Source: Chalara sp. BL73 (taxonomy: Eukaryota > Ascomycota > Leotiomycetes > Helotiales). From it: DNA of 35,427 nucleotides. Location of the stretch: contig CAKJVC010000043.1 in the NCBI GenBank assembly GCA_918026815.1, forward strand, positions 1 to 35,427. The letters run 5' to 3'. A model generated the notes under the pieces. It worked only from the letters and a program-made list of their open reading frames with translations, made no database searches and was not told where the DNA came from. Numbering within the stretch: the stretch's first letter is position 1; each line of letters opens with the position of its first letter. The position numbers and the translations under genes were made by a program. Of the stretch, positions 22,520-31,389 are shown one piece after another.

Positions 22520-23001
22520 ACACCGACGATTCGTGTTCTGAACTATCTAACGTTAGCGGAAGCTACTTAGTCTCGCTTAGTGTTTAAACTGTTCGCGACC
22601 AACATTTAACAACTACATCAAATAATAAAAAACGCAAGCAAACACTTACTGTTCCACTTTATATAAAAAATAGTTCGCGTAAAACACAGCCGCTTTCTAC
22701 CGAGCGAGTTACTCGAAGTAATAATAAAAATAAAAACAACATTAGTATCAGTTATAAAAAACTAGCTTTGCTTAAGCCCAAAAAAGTTAAGACCGGTAGA
22801 AGCACTGCTACAAAGTCTTTAGCCCGTCTTGCGAGTAAGAAAAGTAAAACGGCACAACGGCTATTATCAAAGACTGCTGCAGTATTTACAGTTTTTACAT
22901 CACTGTATACAAAACTACTACGACCTAAAAACTCGACTTTCTTTTTATTTCTCGTGGCAAATCCACTTTTAGTAAATAAAGATCGGCGTGCACTACGTTA
23001 A

Positions 23002-23558
23002 GCTGCAATTAACGCAACTAAAAATATTTAAAGCTACAACAAGGATTTAAATAATAATGAAAATACATTAAGTTAAAAGTTAAATGAATATTTTCTTTGC
23101 ATGTTTTCGGGTATTATAGCGCGAAGTTAACATTAAAAAAAAAGCACAAAGCCGGATTTTCTATTTTCTTTTTCTTTTTTGGAAAGTAAAAAGCGAAAAG
23201 ATTCTTTTTAAGGAATTTGTATAGCATAAGCAATTTTCAGTAAAATACTTTTCTTTTTTTATAACTAGATAATACTTGCTAATAACAATATATTTTCTTA
23301 AGTTACGGTCGCGCTGTGTAACTAATGACTCTATTGCATCTTTATTGTGCCAGCATAGTAAAAGCACGGAATAAAGTTAAAAAGAACTATATTAGACTGC
23401 AACTAAGTAAACCTATACAAAGTCTTGTATCGACGTGTCAAAAACTTGATGCAACAATCTTTATTAAACTTTTCTACACGCCGTTGTTCCAAAGCTATTT
23501 CTTTTTAATTTTTGCGTAAACATAAATTCTCCAGCTTTGTAGCTACCTATTCTCGCAT
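23002..23558. other. AT-rich intergenic DNA, nothing recognised
   Basis: Lies between the convergent SNF2 gene and the 240-codon orphan. It holds a pyrimidine-rich run at about 23160-23180 and short open frames on both strands with low-complexity translations and no family signal. Confidence 0.5.
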
Positions 23559-24281
23559 TCAACGCAAACCGGTCCGATGCTGAATCGTTTTTTGTATACG
23601 AAAGTCTACAAACCGAGAAATATGCGTTCCAAGTCGTAGTAATACAAAGCGAACAGTAAGAATTGCCGGCATAAAAAACAAGCTAAATATCCCAAAAACA
23701 TTTATCGAGTCAATTAATCTTTAATCGACTACTTTAATGCGAATAGCGTTCAAATTATAGCTTTCGGCTTGTTCGAATTTACGATATATATAAGCAAAGT
23801 GCAAAAACATTGCGTGTGCTTTTTTGTATAGTTAAATCCATCGACTAGTAACAGGTTGCTTAGTCGGCCGATTGTAAAAAAATATAAAATCAATAAAAAT
23901 TACCCGGATTCGTTTCCAGAATTCAATATTTTCTGTATTGGCCGAAATATACCGTTTAGCGGTGTCCAGGTCTTTCCAGACTATAACTTTTTCTACTTAC
24001 AAACTTTTTTCTGGAGTTTTTAACAGCCGGAGCTTTTTCACATTCCTGCCGTTGTAGTCAAGCGGTAGAAATAAAATTGCTTTTTGTTTGTAGTAAGCAA
24101 AGTTAAACTTTCGACATACAAACGGAATCGCGCTTAAAAAGCCAGATCCTTGCGCAATAAAGCCTTTATCGGGTTCGCTAAGCTACTAAATTCGGTCAAG
24201 TGTTTTTTGCAGCACAATAATTTTTCGGCCAAGCTCGTTACTAATAGTTAAGCCGGTGTTGATTAAAGTAAGCAAACTCAT
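23559..24281 (-). pseudogene. Orphan 240-residue protein gene, intact frame with five TAA/TAG stops
   Basis: One frame of 241 codons from the ATG at 24281-24279 to the TGA at 23561-23559, without frameshift. Five TAA/TAG codons fall inside it. The predicted protein looks globular: MSLLTLINTGLTISNELGRK at the start, EPDKGFIAQGSGFLSAIPF in the middle, then VIVWKDLDTAKRYISANTEN and a C-terminal part with aromatic/basic character. I recognise no domain. It is convergent with the SNF2 gene. Because TGA is scarce in this region, a long TGA-free frame alone is modest evidence. The initiating ATG, the terminating TGA and the natural-looking composition raise it above background. Nothing is recognised between 24282 and 24672. 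Confidence 0.5.
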
Positions 24282-24672
24282 TTTGCGCTATGTTTATATA
24301 GTCGTTAGAAAAGTTTAAGTATACATCAAATGCTTTAACTAAAAAAAGCTTAAAAAAGTTAAACAATATTACCGAAAGCAAACGAAACATTTATAACTAA
24401 AAATCATTAACCAGAACCAGAATGAAACATCGGATGCTTCTTTACATTATCCCAATACATTCATAAAATCACATTAACATTATACATTAAAGTTATAGTA
24501 TGTAAATGCGTTCACTCTTTTAGCGAATGCTACAATATTCCATATTAAAGTTACACTCAAAAAAAAGCAAACTTTGATGTTTAGATTCGATTTGCCAAGT
24601 ACTAATACGTATTATACTTTATATGTATTGACACAAGCACTTAGCTACAACACAAATGCTCAGAAGCTTGTT

Positions 24673-24682
24673 GTACTAGTAC
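24673..24682. repeat. Palindrome copy 11
   Basis: Exact core in the near-perfect long palindrome TTGTTGTACTAGTACAGCAA, about 90 bp upstream of the ATG of the next weak orphan. Confidence 0.9.
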
Positions 24683-24773
24683 AGCAACGCCGGACTTGAT
24701 TTTTTCACGTTAAGAAATTGAATAAATCAACAACTATTTTAAAATTTTTTATAGCTTGTTGTTAAATACAGCG

Positions 24774-26080
24774 ATGTTTTTAGTTAATACGTTAAAGGTC
24801 TGTACACTCGACATTATTTCTTTAGAAATAAATTCGGCATGCTAATTTCGACAATTGCAATCACGTTATTGTGCACAAACACAAAAGTTAATACTATTTA
24901 ACAAAAGTTTAACTTTTTTACTGCTTTGCAAATTAGTTGTTTTGAACAACTTCGAACAATAAAACTTAAGCTTATAAGTAAGTTGAATAGTCGATTCAGC
25001 TTCTGAATTAGCAAACTTTAAGTTGCCACCGGAAATTTTTACTTTTTACTGTTAACTGGGCTATAAGAAAAAAACACTATATGTATTATATACACACTCG
25101 ATTAGACAGTTTGCTTTTATACTTAAAAGCTATATTACAAGCTGTACAATAAACTGGTCGATATTACTTGCAACAATTACAACGTTATACTTATAACTTT
25201 TACCGGGCAGCTATATAACGCATGCATTTTTAATCGCGAAAATCCGATGCGAAACGGCGGTTTATATACAGTACTAGCAAACGTTCATCGTTTAAAAGAT
25301 ATTCAATTTAACTTTTAGACTTACGCTAAGTCGCATTTGCAGCTAAGCGTAAACGAAAATCCGAATGCTTTGCTAAATCCTGGCTATAACAGCCTGAACG
25401 AAAATTGCCAAAAAGCGGCAACAGCGTTGTTTAGTATAATAAATAAAGAATACTAAGCCAAACTCAGACTTAGAATAAATCTTTTAAGCAAACTTTAAAA
25501 AATTCTAATAGTAAAAATCAGACAAGTTTCAATACGGACTTACATAGCATTAGTATTCCGAAATCTGTAGAAAAAACAGCTGCTTTACAAAGCGCTAAGC
25601 TTTATAAAGACTAACCAAATATACATTAAACTCAAAAACCCAAATGTAACAACAAAGCCCGACTGTTCGCAATTGAAAAGCTCAAGTTCAAGTCTGCTAC
25701 CTGAAAATAACCAAAAATGTTCTGTTTGCTATAAACCGTACTTTCCTATCGCTAGCTCTACTTATTAACCCATTCAGCTTGCATACGGTAAAACCTATAT
25801 TGTAAAACTGGAATACTTTGAAAAATATATTGAATTTTGAGCCAGCGAAGCTAACAACGCCGGCCCTAATGTACAAAGTCCAAAATGCCTGTATAATAAA
25901 AGATTATTGTTTAACGCAAACTTTATGCTTTCTTTGCTTTTTTTACGTTCGGTAAAATGTCCGTTATAGCTTTAAAATCTTTGTAAAAAATACAACCCTT
26001 CTGAACAATTCTTTAATGTAGCAACTAAAATTCGAGTTAATCCCGACGAAACTATTGCACAGCGACCTAATGTAATGTAA
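24774..26080 (+). pseudogene. Possible orphan gene, heavily decayed
   Basis: From the ATG at 24774 a frame with TAA/TAG interruptions runs to about 25220. A small frameshift in a T-run near 25215 leads to a well-formed stretch (RNGGLYTVLANVHRLKDIQF, then NENPNALLNPGYNSLNENCQ). A further frame change leads to a basic Ser/Gln/Lys-rich region. A last segment near 25740-26080 includes YGKTYIVKLEYFEKYIEF. The pieces look like one protein of roughly 420 residues, but the frame changes could also be introns. No family recognised. A near-match of the palindrome (GTACTAGCAA, 25271) lies inside. Confidence 0.35.
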
Positions 26081-26306
26081 AAACAAAGATTCCTGTTTAA
26101 TTAAGCAGCAAATAAATAAAATTCTATATTAGTCATTCAAAACATTATAAAGTAATTACTGCAGTTCGCATTTACAAGTTAGTTAAAGTTTTTATTCGCA
26201 TTTAACTAGCCGGCTAACTCCAATGCATATAAGTAGTATGTATAAATGTTGCTTTTGTTTAAACTATATATTAACTCTGGTTCTATTAATACTCCAAATA
26301 CTTACA

Positions 26307-26316
26307 GTACTAGTAC
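26307..26316. repeat. Palindrome copy 12
   Basis: Exact core in the context TACAGTACTAGTACCACAAAG, about 220 bp after the end of the weak orphan gene. Confidence 0.85.
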
Positions 26317-26599
26317 CACAAAGTGTATTGTTGCATAGTTAATTAATGTTGAATTAAAAAAAAAACTGGTTGTTTTGTAATAGCAGCAGTTTTACTAAAA
26401 GCAAATGTATTTAAATAACAACATTGTACCAGCACTAAGTATTAAAATAGCCTAACAAGTGCAATTCACACAACGTTATTTGAACAGCTATGCAGTTTAT
26501 TAGTAAAATTAGCTATACAAATAAAATTACTTGCAGTTGGTTTATTGCTACACAATGTGCGACTTTGTCAGTTGCAGCATGTATTGTTAAAGTCGAAAA

Positions 26600-26830
26600 A
26601 AAACGGAAACCTTTTAGTTTATATATACATTTGCAACAAGCTAAATTGCTAAATTTAGTTCTAGTTAGTTCGCCCATTAACTACACAACATATTGCTTTA
26701 CTTGTAAGTGTTACTTTGTAACTTTCATACAACTAGTATATATTTCTTTCAGTTATGCATTCTTTGTTTACCAGATATAACGAAAACGAGTACTTACTTC
26801 CGTATGTCAACTATTTATGTTCGCTTTTTA
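26600..26830 (+). repeat. Diverged duplication, left copy
   Basis: Aligns by eye with 27820-28040, offset about 1,215 bp. Shared landmarks are TATATATACATTTGCAACAA, CTAGTTAGTTCGC, GTTACTTTGTAACTTT and AACTAGTATATATT. Differences are mostly transitions with a few indels. Both copies keep a similar short frame with the words YIHLQQ and LVSS, but nothing identifies a gene. Confidence 0.75.
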
Positions 26831-27819
26831 GTTTAAGCACAAATTTTTCAACTATTTACATTGCAACAAAGTTGTAAGCACTGTAAAGCAACAGGTTGGA
26901 TTTAAAATGAAAATAATTAAAATTATAAATAAATATTACTGCATTCTGGGTTTTTGTTGCTAGCGTTAGTAGTATTATCGACAAAAATAACGTTGTTTCT
27001 TTTTAAACAACAATCTTTCTAACAACAATTATTTTTTTAATAATAACACTATAAAAATGCTTAGTTTGTGTTAACTTAAAAAGTATAGCTTAAATAACTC
27101 AGCTTACATATTAGCTTAACAAAAGTGCAGCATGTTTTAAAAACTAGCTATACCGTCAAATTATTTAGCAGTTAGTAAATTGCTACTTACTTACTGTGCA
27201 ATTTTATCGCTTGTAGTTCTGTTTTTAAACAAAAAAAACTTAACACTTTTGTAAGTTTATTTATACTTGCTACAATTTGAATTGCTTAACTGCTTAAGTA
27301 ATAGCTAGCAAGCAAAAAGAATCATGTTTTAATTTGCGTAAGTGCAAGTTGTTAACTAAGCTTGTAATTTTTAAGCATAAATAGTTTTTAAAGTTGATTT
27401 TCTCTGAAAGCAACAAATTAACAAAACTGCATTTATCGAATAGCAAGTATGTGTAACCTGCTAAACAAGTACATTTCAAGCTCAACTTTTTTAAGTATAC
27501 TTTTAGAATTTAACGTTATTTTTGCATTTTTGTTGTTGCTGTACTGTTTTATTACTAGACATAAACTGAAGCGTTCAGTTTCGACAACAACCGTAAAAAC
27601 GAAAGCAAAAATTTCCTGAATAACAGTACTTTTTAAATACTATATTTGTGTAAACTTAAAACGCACAGTTTAAATATTTAAACTGACTTAATACTTTAAC
27701 AGTAGTGCAAATGCAGTATACTTATAGAATCAATTCTACTGTTAAGTTGTTTAAAAAAGAAAACATTGCTGTACACTAAGTTGTTACTATATTGTAGCTT
27801 TAATTTGAAAAAAAAAAAA

Positions 27820-28040
27820 AAACAAAAACTTTTCAGTCTATATATACATTTGCAACAAACTGAATTACCAAATTTAATTCTAGTTAGTTCGCTTGTTGAC
27901 TATACAACATTTTGCTTTGCTTATAAGTGTTGTTTTGTAACTTTTTTTTAACTAGTATATATTCTTTTCAGCAATGCATTACTTGCTTATTATTTACAAC
28001 AAAAACAAGTATTTACTCTCGTATTTCACTTATTTATATT
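27820..28040 (+). repeat. Diverged duplication, right copy
   Basis: Partner of 26600-26830. The intervening AT-rich DNA (26831-27819) and the stretch 28041-28480 hold no recognisable gene. Whether the whole unit of about 1.2 kb is tandemly duplicated or only this core is repeated cannot be settled by eye. Confidence 0.75.
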
Positions 28041-28487
28041 AAATTATTTCATAAAGCAAAACAATTTTGTAGCTTTGACTATGTTTTATTTTTGAGCACT
28101 ACAACGCAACATTTTAAGTAGTTAAAAGCAACAGTTGTTTGTTATAAGTATTGTTGTACTTTAGCTTGTTATTGCTAACATTAATACTGTTGTCGACACG
28201 CATAAAAATTTCAACATAACTAACAACTATAAGTAATTTAGTAGTAAATTCTCGCAAATAATTCATTTTACTAACTTGTTATTTCCTTGAGCTTAGCAAT
28301 TTAGCGTACAGAAAGCTTATCGAAAGCTATATAAAAACGTGTAAAAACAAAAGTAATCCAGTAGAAAATAGCTTGTTTTATAAATGCGTGATAAAACTAG
28401 AATCGATACTTCAGACTTTTTCGCACATTTCAGACTAATTACTTTATTTAGCGTTCTGGCACTTAACGCCCAAATCGCACGGTTGTT

Positions 28488-28497
28488 GTACTAGTAC
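28488..28497. repeat. Palindrome copy 13
   Basis: Exact core in the context GGTTGTTGTACTAGTACAGC followed by AAG; close to the full 20-bp consensus. It precedes the terminal tandem array by about 300 bp. Confidence 0.9.
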
Positions 28498-28801
28498 AGC
28501 AAGTATGTTGTTTATTTAAAGGTTAAAAAATAAAAGCATTAATAACTTTCTAGCGTTTGTGTTTTATAGCAACTCAATTTAACTATATAGTTGTATTTAT
28601 AACATTTTTTTATTAGCATTTCGTTACACAGCAATATTTAACAGTCAGTTCGTAAGTCAAATTTCGTTCTTTTAAAACTATTCAGTACTATAGTTATTAG
28701 TCGAATTCGTGTTTACTAACTATTTATTTTTTTTACTACGTTTTAGTGCTTTTAATGCTTTTGTTTATTTTTCGTGATTGTGATTTCAGCAAGCTTTTGC
28801 T

Positions 28802-29442
28802 GTACTAGTACTATAAGCACAAGCACAACTACAAACGAGTTACTAACAACTACAAGTTTTCCGACAACAACAAAGTTTGTAGCAACGTTTTGTTAGCACG
28901 AGTAAGTTAACATGTTAGCAGCTGGGTAGCAGGCTTTTTCTCGGCGGCTTTTAGTAGCTTATTAATGTTAAAAAAAGAAAAAAAAGAAAAAAAGGAAAAA
29001 AAAAGAAGTATTTATAGAGATCCTCGGAGCTGCACCGGGATCGGTTTGTTGTACTAGTACGGCAAGCGCAACAGCGAGTAAGATGCTGCTAACAGTATTT
29101 TTTCGGACAACAACAAAATGTATAGCAACGTTTGTTAGCACAATAAAAGTATCAGTTTAGCAAGTAAGTAGTAGGCTTTTTCTTTGCGGCTTTTAGTAGC
29201 TTATTAATATTAAAAAAAAAAAAAAAAAAAAAATAAGAAAAAAAGACGAAAATATTTATAGAAGTCTTTAAAAATGCACGCAAATAAAGTTGCTGTACTA
29301 GTATAGCAAGCGCAACGGCAAGCATAATGCTAGCAACAGTATTTTTTCGGACAACAACAAAGTTTGCGGCAACGTTTAACTGAAGCTTTCGCAGTTAAAT
29401 AACAGGCTTTTCTCTGCGGCCTTTGGTGGCTTATTAATGTTG

Positions 29443-29474
<32 letters not shown>

Positions 29475-29764
29475 AATATTTATAGGGATTTTCGGAGCTG
29501 CGCTAAGATCGGTTTGCTGTACTAGTACAACAAGCGCAACGGTAAGCAAAGTGCTAGCAATAATATTTTTTCGGACAACAACAAAATGTATAGCAACGTT
29601 TATTAGCACAATTAAAGTATTAGCTTAGCAAGTAAATAGTAAGTTTTTTTTCTGCGGCTTTTAGTAGTTTATTAATGTTGTTGAAAAAAAAAAAATAAAA
29701 ATAAAAATAAAAATAAATTATTTATAGGAGTTTTTAAAGCTGCAAGCAAATCGAGTTGCTGTAC
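28802..29764. repeat. Tandem array, about 240-bp units, each starting with the palindrome
   Basis: Palindrome cores at 28802, 29051, 29295 (one mismatch, GTACTAGTAT) and 29519, and a half core GTACT at 29761, mark units of 249, 244, 224 and 242 bp. Each unit carries, in order: the palindrome; a CAAGCGCAAC-type stretch (diverged in unit 1); TTTTTCGGACAACAAC or a close variant; GCAACGTTT; CGGCTTTTAGTAGCTTATTA or a close variant; a variable A-rich tract; and ATTTATAG. The A-tract differs most between units. The last unit stops at the exact centre of the fifth palindrome. Confidence 0.9.
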
Positions 29765-30321
29765 TGTGGCGGGGAACATGCTGAGAGCAAGAACAGCAAC
29801 AGGATCTAGCACAAAACTCATAGGCGTGATAGCGGTGGCTGTAGCATACTGGAGAGAGCACCGGCGAGCCTAAGCTCTATATAATAGATAAACGTCAATA
29901 GCTTATAAGGGTGTAAAATATAGAAGGGTGGAAAAGTGTGTTGTATTGATGATGATGCGCCTCCCTACCGGAAGCGCAGGTTATATACAACTCATGCTCC
30001 TCAGGTCACATGACTGACCACTCATGAGTATCACGTGACAGAGTGTGAAAGGAAAGAAAATCGTCCCCACCACATCCGTCCCCTCTCTCATACGTGCTCG
30101 CCCCGAGCACTAGTCAGTAGAGGTTTGCGTTCAGTTAGATCGAGCTTCCTTCCTCTGATATTGCCTCATGAATTGTCGTCGCATCACGTGATTCACCTCC
30201 TACCTTCGAGGGTGAATATCAATTTGCCTGGCCAGCGATAAAATATCGACCCCTCCATATCACCCCTCTTCATCCTTCTCCAACCTACAACCCTACAACA
30301 ACAACAACAACTCGATCTCCA
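29765..30321. repeat. GC-richer LTR-like segment abutting the array
   Basis: Composition changes abruptly at 29765, where TGTGGCGGGGAAC begins. TG at the edge, TATA-like CTCTATATAATAG (about 29875), short CATGA/CACGTGA boxes and a CAACAACAACAAC leader before 30322 resemble the LTR and leader of a retrotransposon. The five bases before it (GTACT) could be a target-site duplicate. A matching second LTR was not found, so this stays a suggestion. Confidence 0.4.
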
Positions 30322-30546
30322 ATGATCATGATCTTCCTCGAGCAATATCATGAGAATCTAATCTATCATTTGTATGATATTCAGCTGCCTGATCCTTTGC
30401 GAGAATCAATTGCTAACTGTTCATCTTCTGATAGACTTCCTCTCACAACTACCCCTCATTCGAGCTCCTCATACAACCCCTCATCTGATCCTTTCATACT
30501 CGACTGTATCGAGCATACAATTGAATCAAATAAGCTATTAGTATAA
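30322..30546 (+). CDS. Short ORF, 74 codons, unknown
   Basis: An ATG-initiated frame behind an AC-rich leader typical of fungal transcripts (CTACAACAACAACAACAACT). The product has a hydrophobic/acidic start (MIMIFLEQYHENLIYHLYDI) and a Ser-rich middle. It lies in DNA with little RIP. It could be a first exon or the start of a retroelement Gag; no family is recognised, and it may be fortuitous. The stretch 30547-30884 shows only pyrimidine-rich sequence, with CACTCAATTCTC repeated near 30673 and 30694. Confidence 0.3.
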   Translation: MIMIFLEQYHENLIYHLYDIQLPDPLRESIANCSSSDRLPLTTTPHSSSSYNPSSDPFILDCIEHTIESNKLLV

Positions 30547-30884
30547 GAGAATCGAAAGGTATTTCTTCATTGCAACGCTTTCAATACGTTGTCGTTGCGC
30601 AGATCGATTTCCTGATCGGTTTTTGCCTTCACCATTGACTCACAACCCCATCACAATCCCCTCTCTTCTTCACACTCAATTCTCCACTTCACACTCAATT
30701 CTCTACTTCATGCTTGCTGTCGATACAAATCAGAGCTAAGTCGTTCCATTTTTCCTGACCTGTTCCTATCACTGACTAGTATTAGAAACAGGAATCATCG
30801 AGCAAGGTGAACTTCGCGACCACACAATTGGGAATAAGGTGAAGCGCCAGCAAGGCTGCGCCAGCGAGGCTGCAACGCAGAAAC

Positions 30885-31030
30885 TATAAGTATGCCGGAT
30901 CCCCCTTCTCAATCCTCATTGCTAACTGCTGTCTGTAGCTCCTCAACTACCTTCAACAACCATACAATTGGGAATAAGGTCAAGGCTCGAGTAGGACAAC
31001 AAACACAATCATTCTTCTCTCCTCTTCGAA
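30885..31030 (+). repeat. Direct repeat, left copy
   Basis: Shares with 31173-31320 the words ATTGCTAACTG, CAACAACCATACAATTGGGA, AAGGTCAAGGCTCGAG and AGGACAACAAA, offset about 285 bp. A third, shorter relative (CACAATTGGGAATAAGGTGA) occurs near 30824. Confidence 0.8.
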
Positions 31031-31172
31031 CAATCTTCCGGATCTCATGATGAAGTATCAAAGTGTAATATCAAGGTAAGCGGCCTTTGTATCCATCGAC
31101 GTCACACTCCTAACGTCGCTGTAGTACCCCCAAGTCGTGGTGGATGGAGCAAAGCTGAAATACCAGCAAGGC

Positions 31173-31320
31173 TATAAGTAAGTCGGATCGTTCTTCATGA
31201 TCCTTATTGCTAACTGTCACTCATAGCTTCTTTTCAACCTCAACAACCATACAATTGGGAACAAGGTCAAGGCTCGAGCAGGACAACAAATGCAGTCACT
31301 CCTTTTTCACTCTCGAACCA
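31173..31320 (+). repeat. Direct repeat, right copy
   Basis: Partner of 30885-31030 at roughly 80-85% by eye. Its flank also shares the CCAGCAAGGCT word found upstream of the left copy, so the repeat unit is probably about 285 bp in tandem. Confidence 0.8.
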
Positions 31321-31389
31321 TGCTCCGAATCAAAATGTTATTCAGAGATGAAGCAAAGCAACAAGGTAACAAGTCCTCACCGTTCAACA

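Larger units (their letters stand above)
18222..23001 (+). pseudogene. SNF2-family DNA helicase/ATPase with seven inferred exons, decayed
   Basis: ATP-dependent DNA translocase of the SNF2 superfamily, about 1,470 codons. Inferred exons: 18222-18229, 18286-18707, 18768-19913, 19974-20350, about 20411-21623, about 21697-22467 and about 22520-23001. Motif I at 20027-20053 reads LDYSLSKT, where D-x-G-L-G-K-T is expected; Lys and Thr are kept and glycines are mutated to serine. Motif II (20578-20598) reads VILNEKH for a DEAH-type box. Motif III (20665-20682) is FITATP, followed by NFHRILSLIWKPEW. The C-terminal helicase lobe has SIRSQMSQAERQIAI, KILLLNTKIG and motif VI at 21930-21962, in which the invariant first Gln of QxxxRxxRxGQ is TAA. 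The N-terminal 550 residues are low-complexity then basic and unrecognised; the tail is Lys-rich. Start choice: only this ATG, with intron 1 removed, joins in frame. Many TAA/TAG stops make it non-functional. Confidence 0.88.

Noticed and set aside
8654..28811. Palindrome as a coding repeat (V-L-V-P-Q or V-L-V-Q-Q)
   Set aside because: The motif reads through in frame in a few places (8654, 16230, 22479), but its reading frame differs between copies, and the best-supported copies require splicing for the helicase frame to continue.
8654..29528. Palindrome as a CCG-N8-CGG site for a Zn2Cys6 factor
   Set aside because: Only a few copies keep CCG on one side or CGG on the other, and none was seen with both. 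It cannot be argued from this window alone.
29376..29628. Two overlapping ORFs of 63 and 77 codons in the array
   Set aside because: Both are translations of the A-tract and the palindrome on opposite strands, so they reflect the repeat rather than genes.
8350..29764. An alternative nuclear genetic code with TAA/TAG read as Gln
   Set aside because: TAG also replaces tryptophan in the chromodomain and before KTAF in the left Pol, kinase positions include W-like sites, and many other substitutions are C-to-T or G-to-A. The second gypsy element uses standard stops. RIP-type mutation explains everything.
8654..29764. Palindromes as transcription-end hairpins like those in giant viruses
   Set aside because: Most copies in the large genes lie in introns between donor and branch site, not after stop codons, and the genes are fungal-type with spliceosomal introns.
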